Source: Chryseobacterium gleum (lineage in GTDB: Bacteria; Bacteroidota; Bacteroidia; Flavobacteriales_D; Crocinitomicaceae). Taken from it: 60,094 bases of DNA. The notes below the pieces were generated by a model. That model was not told the DNA's origin, ran no database searches, and saw only the letters and a list, made by a program, of their open reading frames with translations. Location: the NCBI GenBank assembly GCA_945888625.1, contig CAMDAH010000014.1:1-60094 (forward strand), in the 5' to 3' direction. A program made the translations under genes and the position numbers. Positions 44,901 to 53,154 of this stretch are shown piece by piece. Every line of letters starts with the position of its first letter. Within the stretch, counting starts at the first letter, position 1.

Positions 44901-45858
44901 CACCCCGCCCAATAGCAACTTGATTGATTCTCTTCAATTGTGTCAGGGCACCGGTACAAGCATAACCGTAGCTGGAGGTATAAGTTATTTTTGGTATCCT
45001 AACAACAATATAAATCCGACCAATACTTCTACCGTTTTTATTAATCCAACAGCCAGCCAATATTATTACTGTGAGGTAACAAATGCATGCGGCACGATAA
45101 CAGACTCTGTTTACATTAACTTAGTCAGTGCGAGCATTGCAGCCGGAAACGATACGGTTATTTGTCCAGGAGAAGAAGCCTATCTATGGGCAAACGGAGC
45201 AGTGAGTTACCAATGGTTACCGGCTGCATATGTAATAGCGGCAAATGGCAATAATGCAATAGTTCTTCCAACACAAAGCACACAATTCCTTGTGATTGGA
45301 ACCGACCAAAACGGATGTAAAGACAGTGCTTATGTAGAAGTGGTGTTGCATCCGCAGCCTTTCATTCAAATTAGCCCAAGTGTACAAGCTTTTTATGGGG
45401 ACGTAATTCAATTATCAGCAATCGCCAATCAGCCCGGCACCTACGTTTGGAGTCCCCCGGAATATTTATCCTGTATTAATTGTGCTAATCCCATCGCGAA
45501 CCCTGATATGAACATGACCTATTATGTAAGTTTTGTGGATGAAAACGGATGTGAAGCAAGTAATTTAGTGACCATTACTTACGAGGCGGTGATCTATGTT
45601 CCAAATACCTTTATTCCTGACGGCAACGGGACGAACGATGTTTTTGGTGTTTTTGGCGGTAATATTTCCTCTATGGAATTAGTAATTTTTAATCGTTGGG
45701 GTGAATTAATTCACACCTTAAATTCCACAGCAGAATTTTGGGACGGAACCTTTAACGGCAAAGCGTGCCAAGACGGAACCTACACATGGCGTTTAATCTA
45801 CTCTGACATGCAATTTAAAAAATACGAGTTACTTGGGCATGTAAATCTTTTAAGATAG
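41989..45858 (+). CDS. large surface protein with SBBP repeats, PKD and gliding-associated C-terminal domain
   Basis: No ATG suits the start. TTG 41989 gives a clean signal peptide (KNLLYIYLFFSAFWVKAQ); TTG 41950 would add 13 residues but lies upstream of a promoter-like TACCTTAG at 41973. The ~1289-residue product has an N-terminal DUF7948-like part (MTPNKGQWDERIAF), a region of SBBP-type seven-blade repeats (STYLGGSGNETPHSLV, STYIGGSGTDGL, SRFFGGTGLETGNSI), a PKD domain (YEWNFGDGTTSNLVQPSHLY), several Ig-like repeats with CSD/CPGE turns, and a C-terminal CHU_C/type B sorting domain (VPNTFIPDGNGTNDVF to LLGHVNLLR). Likely a cell-surface adhesin. Confidence 0.88.
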   Translation: MKNLLYIYLFFSAFWVKAQDSWMTPNKGQWDERIAFNIDLSQGKLYIEKNALTYCLSNATEHHDHDKKAHDSDDKQLIHAIKQTFIGSNPLSTITSFDPSKHYSNYFVGKDSTKWKSNIPSYSNLRFEDFYPQIDLIYSTKLGQLSYNFEISREANPKLIQFSLDGSDYFRINEKGALVIGHSFGEITHSAPKAWEIDENGTKKMIDVSFNIDKEVISFVFPNGYDSTKSLYIDPSLTFSTFSGSTIDNWGFTATPDLAGNLFGGGIVFGVGYPLTLGAYDASFNSGTGSFPMDIGITKFNATGNALIYSTYLGGSGNETPHSLVASSNGDLYLYGVTSSTNFPMAGSPYDNTFNGGSYVSENSLEFNGTDIFVARLSANGTSLLASTYIGGSGTDGLNINSLQYNYGDQFRGEIILDNSGNVYVSSTSESANFPSTIANNTLLGSQDAVIFRLNATLNNLAWSRFFGGTGLETGNSIDIGSNGSLYVAGGTSSGSLPMSIGNDLTFNGGMSDGYVLRLNGVTGAISSGSYMGLNEYDQAYFVRVDVLNNIYVYGQTESPWAVTPGCYSIPNSGQFLRKYNTDLTTIAWTTMIGAGSGHVEISPTAFLVSDCFDIYIAGWGGVLNANLSVSQAQFSSSNNFQCTPNGYQTFTNGSNFYLAVLSQDAVTIKYATFMGGMTSSSNHVDGGTSRFDKSGRIYHAVCGACGGNNFGFTSTPGSWSPQNASTNCNLACFKFELSAIDAIISQPAPLICIPQPVVFNNLSQNGNTYEWNFGDGTTSNLVQPSHLYTSAGTYIVQLIVSDSIECYTPDTAYVTVTIGDFQGGVTLPSSPICPGESYQLDAFGGSTYSWSPSNVLNNPNIANPIATITTNTLFTVIISDSCGSDTLQVTLAIFSNSLSISNDTSVCIGQSVPLFANGNGNVVWSPPLYLNNSTILNPISTPDTSITYVASFTSLDGCLLTDTVNINVFFTPPNSNLIDSLQLCQGTGTSITVAGGISYFWYPNNNINPTNTSTVFINPTASQYYYCEVTNACGTITDSVYINLVSASIAAGNDTVICPGEEAYLWANGAVSYQWLPAAYVIAANGNNAIVLPTQSTQFLVIGTDQNGCKDSAYVEVVLHPQPFIQISPSVQAFYGDVIQLSAIANQPGTYVWSPPEYLSCINCANPIANPDMNMTYYVSFVDENGCEASNLVTITYEAVIYVPNTFIPDGNGTNDVFGVFGGNISSMELVIFNRWGELIHTLNSTAEFWDGTFNGKACQDGTYTWRLIYSDMQFKKYELLGHVNLLR

Positions 45859-45879
45859 AGAATAAGACCACTAAATTCT

Positions 45880-45887
45880 TATCTTTG
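45880..45887 (+). promoter_or_regulatory. -7 element of the MBL-fold gene
   Basis: TATCTTTG matches TAnnTTTG exactly and ends 5 bp before the ATG at 45893, predicting a leaderless transcript. No TTG is seen at the expected -33 distance. Confidence 0.4.
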
Positions 45888-45892
45888 GGGAT

Positions 45893-46540
45893 ATGTCACT
45901 TAGCATTAAATCTTTCGAGTTCAACGGTTTTCAAGAAAACACATTTATCGTTTCTGATGCATTTAAAAATGCAATTATTATCGATCCGGGATGTTACTCA
46001 CGTGAAGAACAACAGGAGCTTTCTACTTACGTTGAAAAAGAAAAACTTAAGGTAATTGGGCTCCTGAATACCCATGCGCACATCGATCATGTGCTCGGTA
46101 ATGCTTTTATAAAAGAGAACTATCAAGTTCCCTTGTACCTTCATAAAGACGATATCAATACCTTAAATGCCGTAGATCAATATGCTTCATTGTACGGATT
46201 TGAAGGTTATTGCACCTCACCACAACCAGACTTTTTGTTAGCGCACGATTCAGAATTAACCTTCGGATCTATGCGTATTAAGATTTTTCATACACCAGGA
46301 CATTGCCCTGGACATGTTGTTTTTTATTTTCCAAGTGAAGGTTTTATAATAAATGGAGACGTATTATTTAATGGAAGTTTTGGTAGAACGGATTTACCCG
46401 GAGGGAATTTAGAAATTCTTAAAACCAGTATTTTTGAAACGATGTTTCAACTTCCTGAAGACACCATTGTCTATTGTGGTCACGGTCCTTCAACAACAAT
46501 TGGGGCTGAAAAATTAAACAACTACATCCATCAATTTTAA
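45893..46540 (+). CDS. MBL-fold metallo-hydrolase (glyoxalase II-like)
   Basis: The 215-residue product has metal motif THAHIDHV (HxHxDH, about residues 61-66), the later His in TPGHCPGHVVF, Asp in INGDVLFNGSFGRTDL and the last His in YCGHGPSTTIG, the full set of a dinuclear zinc/iron MBL hydrolase. Short length and lack of the glutathione-binding C-terminal domain of true glyoxalase II make it a generic hydrolase of the YcbL/GloB-like group. It is followed 3 bp later by a glycosyltransferase gene in the same direction. Confidence 0.88.
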   Translation: MSLSIKSFEFNGFQENTFIVSDAFKNAIIIDPGCYSREEQQELSTYVEKEKLKVIGLLNTHAHIDHVLGNAFIKENYQVPLYLHKDDINTLNAVDQYASLYGFEGYCTSPQPDFLLAHDSELTFGSMRIKIFHTPGHCPGHVVFYFPSEGFIINGDVLFNGSFGRTDLPGGNLEILKTSIFETMFQLPEDTIVYCGHGPSTTIGAEKLNNYIHQF

Positions 46541-46543
46541 TTT

Positions 46544-47668
46544 ATGAGAATTGGCATTAATACCCGAAATCTAATTCCCAACAAAATGGAGGGTTTTGGG
46601 CACTATACCTTTGAAATAGTATCACGTTTGATTTCAGCTCACCCAGAACATGAATTTATTCTTTTTTATGATCGTCAAATAGATCCGCCCTTCAATTTTG
46701 GAACGAATGCCTATGAAGTAGTAGTATCGCCACCGACTCGGCATCCAATTTTACATCTAATTTGGTTTGAAATAAAATTACCAAGGGCATTAAAAAAACA
46801 CAAGATAGACCTCTTTTTTTCTCCGGACGGATATTGTTCTTTGCGATCTAAAGTACCGCAAGTGGCGGTAATTCACGATATTAATTTTGAGCATAATCCA
46901 AAAGATTTACCGAAATTAGTAAGCATTTACTTACGCTATTGCTTTCCGAAATTCGCTAAAAAAGTAAAGCACATCATAACAGTTTCATCTTATTCAAAAG
47001 CAGACATAGTTAGAACCTACGCGATAGAGCCAGACGGAATTACAGTAATTCCAAATAGCTCCAACGAGGTATTTGTTCCGATTAGCCTGCCTGAGCGATC
47101 AAAGGTAAAAGCACAATGGACGAGTGGAAAAGATTTTTTTTTATTTGTTGGCTCCTTACATCCGAGAAAAAATGTTCAACGCTTACTAGATGCCTTTTCA
47201 ATTATAGCATCAGAAGATAAAGACATTAAGCTGGTGATTGTTGGGACAAAAATGTGGCGCTCTACTTATCTAAAAATCGCTTTATCCGTTCAGGAACAAG
47301 TTGTTTTTACAGGTCATGTTCCCCTTGACGAATTGGCAGGTATCACTGCAAGCGCTATGGCATTAGTTTATGTTCCTTACTTCGAAGGATTTGGTATTCC
47401 CTTGGTGGAATCTATGCAATGTGGCATTCCAATTTTGGCCGCGAATACAACTAGTTTACCTGAGGTAGCAGGGAATGCTGCAATTTATTGTGATCCTTTC
47501 GATACGAATCAAATCGCTGAAGGAATGAGAAAATTACAAAAAGATGATGCCTTACGTCATGAACTATCCCTTAATGGACTTAAACGCAGCAAGCTATTTT
47601 CATGGGAAACGTCGGCACAAGCAGTATGGGAAATTATTGAAGCAACGGCAAAGTCTAAAGTAAGTTAA
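46544..47668 (+). CDS. GT4-family glycosyltransferase
   Basis: The 374-residue product shows a GT-B fold. The N-terminal half contains NKMEGFGHYTFEIV, and the C-terminal half has LFVGSLHPRKNVQRLLDAF, then VVFTGHVPLDEL and YVPYFEGFGIPLVESMQCG with the E-x7-E donor-binding motif. The closing helix is near FSWETSAQAVWEII. It transfers a sugar from a nucleotide donor, probably in cell-surface glycan synthesis. It is co-directional with the MBL gene and convergent with paaD with 1 bp between them. Confidence 0.9.
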   Translation: MRIGINTRNLIPNKMEGFGHYTFEIVSRLISAHPEHEFILFYDRQIDPPFNFGTNAYEVVVSPPTRHPILHLIWFEIKLPRALKKHKIDLFFSPDGYCSLRSKVPQVAVIHDINFEHNPKDLPKLVSIYLRYCFPKFAKKVKHIITVSSYSKADIVRTYAIEPDGITVIPNSSNEVFVPISLPERSKVKAQWTSGKDFFLFVGSLHPRKNVQRLLDAFSIIASEDKDIKLVIVGTKMWRSTYLKIALSVQEQVVFTGHVPLDELAGITASAMALVYVPYFEGFGIPLVESMQCGIPILAANTTSLPEVAGNAAIYCDPFDTNQIAEGMRKLQKDDALRHELSLNGLKRSKLFSWETSAQAVWEIIEATAKSKVS

Positions 47669-47669
47669 C

Positions 47670-48158
47670 TTACTTCAAGCACTTAAAATAATCAAAAGGC
47701 TCCAGACAATCTTGACATTGGTAATGTGCTTTACATGCTGTGCTTCCAAACTGACTAATCATTTTGGTATTTGGGGTGTCGCACAAAGGACAAGGCACGG
47801 GTGTAGGAACGCTAAACAAAAAACTTTTATCAACCTCGTTTACAGGTGGTGCAATTCCATAATCTTTGAGTTTTTTTCGTCCATTATCAGTTAACCAATC
47901 GGTCGTCCAAGCAGGCGATAGTACAGATATAATATGCACGTCCTTCAAACCATGTATTGACAATGTTGCTTTTATTCCTTCTTCAATGACAAGCATTGCT
48001 GGGCAGCCACTATATGTTGGTGTTATGCTTATTTCCCACGAACCATTTTCTGAGCATTTTATTTCTCGCACAATCCCTAAATCAATAATAGATAAAACGG
48101 GTACCTCTGGATCTTTTACCGACTCAAGCCAGTCGTAAATTTGTGCGCTAGTTACCAT
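47670..48158 (-). CDS. paaD: 1,2-phenylacetyl-CoA epoxidase subunit PaaD
   Basis: The 162-residue product has an N-terminal MIP18/DUF59-like domain (YDWLESVKDPEVPVLSIIDL, TPTYSGCPAMLVIE) and a C-terminal zinc ribbon (CPLCDTPNTKMISQFGSTAC, then CQDCLEPFDYFKC). PaaD is thought to help assemble the iron-sulfur or di-iron sites of the epoxidase rather than catalyse. It overlaps paaC by 7 bases as the last gene of paaABCD. Confidence 0.93.
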   Translation of the reverse strand: MVTSAQIYDWLESVKDPEVPVLSIIDLGIVREIKCSENGSWEISITPTYSGCPAMLVIEEGIKATLSIHGLKDVHIISVLSPAWTTDWLTDNGRKKLKDYGIAPPVNEVDKSFLFSVPTPVPCPLCDTPNTKMISQFGSTACKAHYQCQDCLEPFDYFKCLK

Positions 48159-48904
48159 TCCATATTGGGATAGGTCCGTTGCATGTATTGTAATTCGGCT
48201 AAAATAAAACCCATTTGTTCGGAGTGTCTACCTACTCTACCTCCCTGAAATTGCCAATTATTAGTTGGAATTAGGAGATTTGCTTGCTTTAGAATATTAT
48301 CCACGTACTCTTTCCAACTATTTTTGAGTTGACTTAAATCAGGCACACTATTTTGTCCTTTTAAATAAGTATCAACCTCGTCTTCGTAAAACAACTCATC
48401 CGTGTAGCGCCAAAGTGTATTTAGCGATTCTTGCATTTTTGAGTTAGACTCCTCCGTTCCATCACCTAAGCGAATAACCCATTCAGAAGAATGCTTCAAG
48501 TGGTATTTAGTTTCTTTCAATGATTTCTCAGCGATGGCTGCAAGGTGCTTATCGCTGGAATTTTGCAACGATTCAAAAAGATTTTTCCTGAAAACATCAA
48601 AGAAAAACTGTCGCAAAATAGTATGTCCAAAGTGACCATTCACCTGCTCAACGAGCAAGCAATTCACATATTCTTTTTCTAGTCGCAAAAATGCAAAATC
48701 GTCTCCTTTTCTCCCTTTGCCCTCTAAATCGCCGGCATAATTTAGTAAGCTGGTTGCTTGTCCAATTAAGTCAAGGGAAATATTAGTTAGCGCAATATCC
48801 TCCTCTAAAATTGGGCCGTGACCGCACCATTCAGCAAGGCGCTGACCGAGAATAAGGCTATCGTCACCTAAACGAAGAACATAGTTGAGTAACTTTTCTT
48901 TCAT
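48152..48904 (-). CDS. paaC: 1,2-phenylacetyl-CoA epoxidase structural subunit PaaC
   Basis: The 250-residue ferritin-like protein starts MKEKLLNYVLRLGDDSLILG and contains LAEWCGHGPILEEDIALTNI and a helical C-terminal half ending QYMQRTYPNMEW. In the PaaAC core it is the non-catalytic partner of PaaA and keeps the alpha2beta2-type dimer. Length and sequence are typical. The gene lies 3 bp after paaB, between it and paaD. Confidence 0.95.
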   Translation of the reverse strand: MKEKLLNYVLRLGDDSLILGQRLAEWCGHGPILEEDIALTNISLDLIGQATSLLNYAGDLEGKGRKGDDFAFLRLEKEYVNCLLVEQVNGHFGHTILRQFFFDVFRKNLFESLQNSSDKHLAAIAEKSLKETKYHLKHSSEWVIRLGDGTEESNSKMQESLNTLWRYTDELFYEDEVDTYLKGQNSVPDLSQLKNSWKEYVDNILKQANLLIPTNNWQFQGGRVGRHSEQMGFILAELQYMQRTYPNMEW

Positions 48905-48907
48905 CGG

Positions 48908-49213
48908 TTACATGTGAGAAATTCCATCCGGCACATCATAAAATGTTGGGTGCCTGTAAACCTTTGAATTTGCGGGATCGTAAAATGCATCTGCTTCGGA
49001 AGCATCGGAGGCAAAAACATTGTTGGAGGAAACAACCCAAATAGATATCCCTTCAGATCTTCTCGTATATACGTCGCGGGCATTGTCAACAGCCAATTGG
49101 GCGTCAGGTGCTCTTAAGCTACCAACATGTTTGTGATTTAAACCCTGTTTACTTCGAATAAAAACCTCCCAAAGTGGCCAATCTTGTTCTGACATATGTA
49201 CTAAATTAGGCAA
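48908..49213 (-). CDS. paaB: 1,2-phenylacetyl-CoA epoxidase subunit PaaB
   Basis: The 101-residue protein has the conserved start [19 protein letters not shown] and [20 protein letters not shown], then [12 protein letters not shown]. PaaB bridges the PaaAC heterodimers in the full complex. It overlaps paaA by 8 bases, so translation is coupled. No anomalies. Confidence 0.95.
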   Translation of the reverse strand: MPNLVHMSEQDWPLWEVFIRSKQGLNHKHVGSLRAPDAQLAVDNARDVYTRRSEGISIWVVSSNNVFASDASEADAFYDPANSKVYRHPTFYDVPDGISHM

Positions 49214-50159
49214 TTAATAAATTCCTTGCTGACCTTTTTTGAGCGTGTGCCATTGCGGCATCTCGGACCCATTTTCCATTTTCCTTGGCTTTTTTACGTG
49301 CATCAATTCGCTCTTTGTTGCAAGGACCATTCCCGTTTACAACCTGCCAAAACTCATCCCAATTAATCGGACTAGAGATGTAATGTTTTGTTTGTTCATC
49401 CCACACTAAACTAGCATCCGGAATAGTTAGGCCTATTAATTCGGCTTGAGGAACTGTTGCATCTACAAACTGTTGTCTCAATTCGTCATTTGTATTTCTT
49501 TTGATTTTCCACTTCATTGACTGTGCGGTATGTTTTGATGTCGCATCATTAGGACCAAACATCATTAATGCAGGCCACCAAAAACGATTTAGCGCATCTT
49601 GCGCCATAGCTTTCTGCTCTGGAGAACCTTTAGCAAGACTCATCATAATTTCAAAACCCTGTCGTTGGTGAAATGACTCTTCTTTACAAACCCTTACCAT
49701 CGCTCTAGCGTATGGTCCATACGAACAACGACATAGAGGCACTTGGTTCATGATAGCAGCACCATCAACAAGCCAACCGATAGCACCCATGTCTGCCCAG
49801 GAAAGCGTTGGATAATTAAAAATTGAAGAATATTTTGCTCTTCCTTCATGCAAATCATCAATTAACTGTTCTCGATCTGCACCTAACGTTTCTGTGGCGC
49901 TGTAAAGATACAGTCCGTGACCTGCTTCGTCCTGCACCTTCGCCAATAAAACAGCCTTTCTTCTCAGATTAGGAGCACGAGTTATCCAGTTTCCTTCGGG
50001 TAACATTCCCACCACCTCAGAGTGCGCGTGCTGAGAAATTTGTCGAATTAAAGTCTGGCGGTAATTATCAGGCATCCAATCCTTTGGTTCAATTTTGATA
50101 TCTCTATCTATTTTAGATTGAAAATTACTTTCTAATAACGATTCAGAAACAACATCCAT
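49206..50159 (-). CDS. paaA: 1,2-phenylacetyl-CoA epoxidase catalytic subunit PaaA
   Basis: The 317-residue di-iron oxygenase subunit shows [40 protein letters not shown] (Glu and His iron ligands) and [20 protein letters not shown], the second ligand pair. It forms the active site that epoxidises the ring of phenylacetyl-CoA using electrons from PaaE. It is the first gene of paaABCD and is transcribed divergently from two PaaE-like reductases across 126 bp. Confidence 0.97.
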   Translation of the reverse strand: MDVVSESLLESNFQSKIDRDIKIEPKDWMPDNYRQTLIRQISQHAHSEVVGMLPEGNWITRAPNLRRKAVLLAKVQDEAGHGLYLYSATETLGADREQLIDDLHEGRAKYSSIFNYPTLSWADMGAIGWLVDGAAIMNQVPLCRCSYGPYARAMVRVCKEESFHQRQGFEIMMSLAKGSPEQKAMAQDALNRFWWPALMMFGPNDATSKHTAQSMKWKIKRNTNDELRQQFVDATVPQAELIGLTIPDASLVWDEQTKHYISSPINWDEFWQVVNGNGPCNKERIDARKKAKENGKWVRDAAMAHAQKRSARNLLIA

Positions 50160-50177
50160 AATTGAAATAATTTAATA

Positions 50178-50185
50178 CAAATATA
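50178..50185 (-). promoter_or_regulatory. -7 element of the paaABCD operon
   Basis: On the minus strand TATATTTG, an exact TAnnTTTG match, ends 18 bp before the paaA start codon. A TTG lies 27 bp further upstream, slightly too far for the consensus, so the -33 element is uncertain. Confidence 0.45.
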
Positions 50186-50258
50186 ATTAATAAGAATTTC
50201 TAAAACATCTAATCAAGTTAAATGTTCTTCCAAGCAACATAACAATTAAGATTTTAGG

Positions 50259-50266
50259 TATTTTTG
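50259..50266 (+). promoter_or_regulatory. -7 element of the paaE-like gene pair
   Basis: TATTTTTG, an exact TAnnTTTG match, lies 19 bp before the ATG at 50286. No clear -33 TTG at the right distance. Together with the paaABCD element it makes this a divergent promoter region of 126 bp. Confidence 0.45.
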
Positions 50267-50285
50267 ACGAGCCAAATAGAGACGC

Positions 50286-51356
50286 ATGACCCCCAGATTC
50301 CACGCCTTAAAAGTAAAGTCTGTCAACAAATTAATTAAAGATGCCGTTCTGATAGAGTTCGAGGTACCCTTGGCGTTACGGAATAACTTTGAATTTATTT
50401 CAGGTCAATACCTTACACTTAAAACGCAAATTCAAAACGAGGAAGTTCGAAGGTCATATTCCTTGTGTTCAGCCCCGTCGGAAGCAAAATGGCAAGTCGC
50501 TGTGAAACAAGTGGAAAACGGTGTTTTTTCAACTTACGCTGTTAAACAATTAAAAAGCGGTGATGAAATTGAGGTAATGAACCCAATGGGTAATTTTCGT
50601 TATGAACTAGACCAAGCAAAAAAAAAATCGATTGTTCTATTTGCTGCAGGATCCGGAATAACCCCAATGATGTCAATTATTAAATCGGCCCTTAACGACG
50701 AAAAAAACAGCGACGTTACCTTGTTTTATGGGAACAAAGGTTTTTACAGTGTTATTTTTAGAGAGGAGTTAGAGGCTTTGAAAAATGCTTATATAGGTAG
50801 GTTTCGCATTGTTCACCTATTTTCTCAAGAAAGTTTGGGTTCTGCTATACAGAAAGGTAGGATTGATAAAAATAAAACTGATTCTTTGTACAACGCCTTT
50901 TTAAAAAACCAAGCCATTGATGCGGTTTACCTTTGTGGACCAGAACAAATGATTTTGGGTGTTAAAGATAGTTTAGTGGCCTTCGGGGTTAAAAGCGAAA
51001 AAATTCATTTCGAACTCTTTCACGCAGGCCTAAAAAGCGAAAAGAAACTAGTGCCCGAAAAAAACATAAATGCTTTTGATAGTCAAATTCAAGTTATCAT
51101 TGACGGTGATAATATCGAATTTCCTTTGGCTTCAAATGGCTTGTCTATTTTGGATGCTGCACAAGAAGCTGGAGCAGATTTACCCTACGCGTGCAAGGGT
51201 GGCGTATGCTGTACTTGCAAAGCAAGGGTACTTGAGGGTACAGTAAGCATGGATGTAAATTATGCTTTAGAAAAAGATGAGGTAGCGGCAGGATACATAT
51301 TAAGTTGCCAAGCCCACCCAACAAGTAAAATAGTAATTGTAACATTTGATGAATAA
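50286..51356 (+). CDS. paaE: phenylacetyl-CoA epoxidase reductase PaaE, copy 1
   Basis: The 356-residue protein is built as a ferredoxin-NADP reductase with a C-terminal plant-type 2Fe-2S domain. FAD binding: RRSYSLCSAPSE. NAD(P) binding: LFAAGSGITPMMSI and VYLCGPEQMI. Iron-sulfur ligands: ACKGGVCCTCKA and LSCQAHP near the end. PaaE passes electrons from NADPH to the PaaA di-iron site. It is divergent from paaA and lies 2 bp before a second copy. Confidence 0.93.
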   Translation: MTPRFHALKVKSVNKLIKDAVLIEFEVPLALRNNFEFISGQYLTLKTQIQNEEVRRSYSLCSAPSEAKWQVAVKQVENGVFSTYAVKQLKSGDEIEVMNPMGNFRYELDQAKKKSIVLFAAGSGITPMMSIIKSALNDEKNSDVTLFYGNKGFYSVIFREELEALKNAYIGRFRIVHLFSQESLGSAIQKGRIDKNKTDSLYNAFLKNQAIDAVYLCGPEQMILGVKDSLVAFGVKSEKIHFELFHAGLKSEKKLVPEKNINAFDSQIQVIIDGDNIEFPLASNGLSILDAAQEAGADLPYACKGGVCCTCKARVLEGTVSMDVNYALEKDEVAAGYILSCQAHPTSKIVIVTFDE

Positions 51357-51358
51357 TT

Positions 51359-52414
51359 ATGGGGATTTTTAATTTTAAAAAGAAGAAAGTAGAAAGCGAT
51401 TCGAAATGGAAAGAACTTTCTGTCGTTAATCTCGAACAAATTAGCCACGACACGTCAGTCGTCACGCTAATAGCCGAAAACCCTGCATTGTTTAATTTTG
51501 TTCCGGGACAATATTTAACCATAGAAGTCGAAATAAATGGAGAAACGGTTAGACGTTCCTACTCTATTTGCAGTGCGCCATCCGAAGGACTTAAAATAGG
51601 CGTCAAAAAAGTCCCTAATGGATTAGTTTCTAATTACATCAACAACGAACTAAAAATTGGGGATACCTTGAAGGCTTTGGTACCAGAAGGAAACTTCACC
51701 ATAAATAAAGAAAAAAAATTGGTTGTTATTGCGGCAGGCAGTGGAATTACACCAATTGTCTCTATTGCAAAAAGTTTGGCAAATGATGCAACAGTTCACT
51801 TATTTTTCGGCAATAAGACTAAAAACGACATTCTCTTTAGCGAAGCGTTAAATCAGTTATCAAACGTTCACATCACACACTACTTAACGCGTGAAGAGCA
51901 GGATGGCTGGAAGAAAGGTCGATTGAACAAAGCCAATATCACCGAAGAAATTAAATTGGATTTAAGTTTGTTAAAAGCAGACGTTTTCCTTTTATGTGGT
52001 CCAGAAGAAATGATAAAAGAAGGTATAGAAGCACTTACTATGTTTGGTGTGAGCCCTCAAAAAATAAAATACGAACTGTTTACAACACCTGTTTTATTGA
52101 TAAAAGAAGAAATTGACCCAAGCCTCGACTTCAATGGCGATTGTTTACTATCAGTTACCCTCGACCACGAAACCATTGAATTAACAATGAAAAGTGATAA
52201 AAAAACAATTTTAGACGTGGTGGAAAATGCAGGTTTTGATCCACCATTTTCTTGCCGAGGAGGGGTTTGTTGTTCTTGCAAAGCAAAAGTTATTGAAGGA
52301 AAAGCAACGATGCGTTTAAATTATTCATTAACAGATGAGGAAGTTAAAAATGGTTATATCTTAACTTGTCAAGCAAAACCAGCATCGGAAAAACTAGTTA
52401 TTAGTTATGATTAA
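51359..52414 (+). CDS. PaaE-like reductase, copy 2
   Basis: The 351-residue protein has the same domain order as the preceding gene: RRSYSICSAPSEG, VIAAGSGITPIVSI, FLLCGPEEMI, then SCRGGVCCSCKA and LTCQAKP for the 2Fe-2S cluster, all ligands intact. The two proteins align over their full length but are clearly diverged, so both have been kept under selection. It may serve another oxygenase, or the pair may form a heterodimeric reductase; which copy serves the epoxidase cannot be told from sequence. It overlaps the SDR gene by 8 bases. Confidence 0.88.
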   Translation: MGIFNFKKKKVESDSKWKELSVVNLEQISHDTSVVTLIAENPALFNFVPGQYLTIEVEINGETVRRSYSICSAPSEGLKIGVKKVPNGLVSNYINNELKIGDTLKALVPEGNFTINKEKKLVVIAAGSGITPIVSIAKSLANDATVHLFFGNKTKNDILFSEALNQLSNVHITHYLTREEQDGWKKGRLNKANITEEIKLDLSLLKADVFLLCGPEEMIKEGIEALTMFGVSPQKIKYELFTTPVLLIKEEIDPSLDFNGDCLLSVTLDHETIELTMKSDKKTILDVVENAGFDPPFSCRGGVCCSCKAKVIEGKATMRLNYSLTDEEVKNGYILTCQAKPASEKLVISYD

Positions 52415-53099
52415 AAAAACAATCGTTGTTACTGGCGCAAGCAGAGGAATTGGTAAAGAATGTGTGCTCAATTTAGCAAAAAATCCCAAGCATACTGTAA
52501 TAGCCCTTTCAAGAGATAATACCGAAATGCGCTTGCATTTCGCCCACCTTCCAAATGTTTTTTCTTATGCATTTGACCTTGGAAAACCCGTAAAAGAGCA
52601 AGCAACCAAGATATTTGAAAATCACCCTTCGGTAGCTATTTTAATTAATAATGCGGGGCTTTTAATTAAAAAACCATTCGAGCAACTTACGAAATATGAC
52701 TTTGAGCTATCCTTTCAAATTAATTATTTCGGTCCAGTTGAATTAATCCAAACGCTAACAAATAACATGAGTAAAAACGGTGCACACATTGTAAATATCA
52801 GTTCAATGGGCGCTTATCAAGGAAGTTCCAAGTTTCCCGAACTAATTGCTTATGCCTCTTCCAAAGCTGCTTTAACTAACTTTACTGAAGTGTATGCAGA
52901 AGAAAAAAAAGACAGTAGTATTCGAATGAATTGCCTCTGCCTTGGAGCAGTTCAAACAGAAATGCTTGAGGAGGCGTTTCCAGGATATCTCGCTAAAACA
53001 ACAGCTGTAGAAATGGCCTCGTTTATTGTCGATTTCGCCTTAAATAAAGGTAATTTTTTCAATGGTAAAATCCTTCCCGTTTCGAGTTCCACTCCATAA
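52407..53099 (+). CDS. SDR-family NAD(P)-dependent oxidoreductase
   Basis: The 230-residue classical short-chain dehydrogenase has TGASRGIGKE (cofactor), LINNAG, the catalytic Ser in NISSMGAYQGS, and YASSKAA (Tyr-x-x-x-Lys). It is coupled to the PaaE-like copy 2 gene by an 8-base overlap, so it is probably part of the phenylacetate-linked operon, but its substrate is not evident. It lacks the C-terminal extension of fatty-acid FabG types. It is followed by the T9SS gene porP with a new start after 55 bp. Confidence 0.88.
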   Translation: MIKKTIVVTGASRGIGKECVLNLAKNPKHTVIALSRDNTEMRLHFAHLPNVFSYAFDLGKPVKEQATKIFENHPSVAILINNAGLLIKKPFEQLTKYDFELSFQINYFGPVELIQTLTNNMSKNGAHIVNISSMGAYQGSSKFPELIAYASSKAALTNFTEVYAEEKKDSSIRMNCLCLGAVQTEMLEEAFPGYLAKTTAVEMASFIVDFALNKGNFFNGKILPVSSSTP

Positions 53100-53154
53100 A
53101 AATCAACAATTTAGAGATTTAAAAACTCAATTGTTTTTGGTATCTTTACATTCG

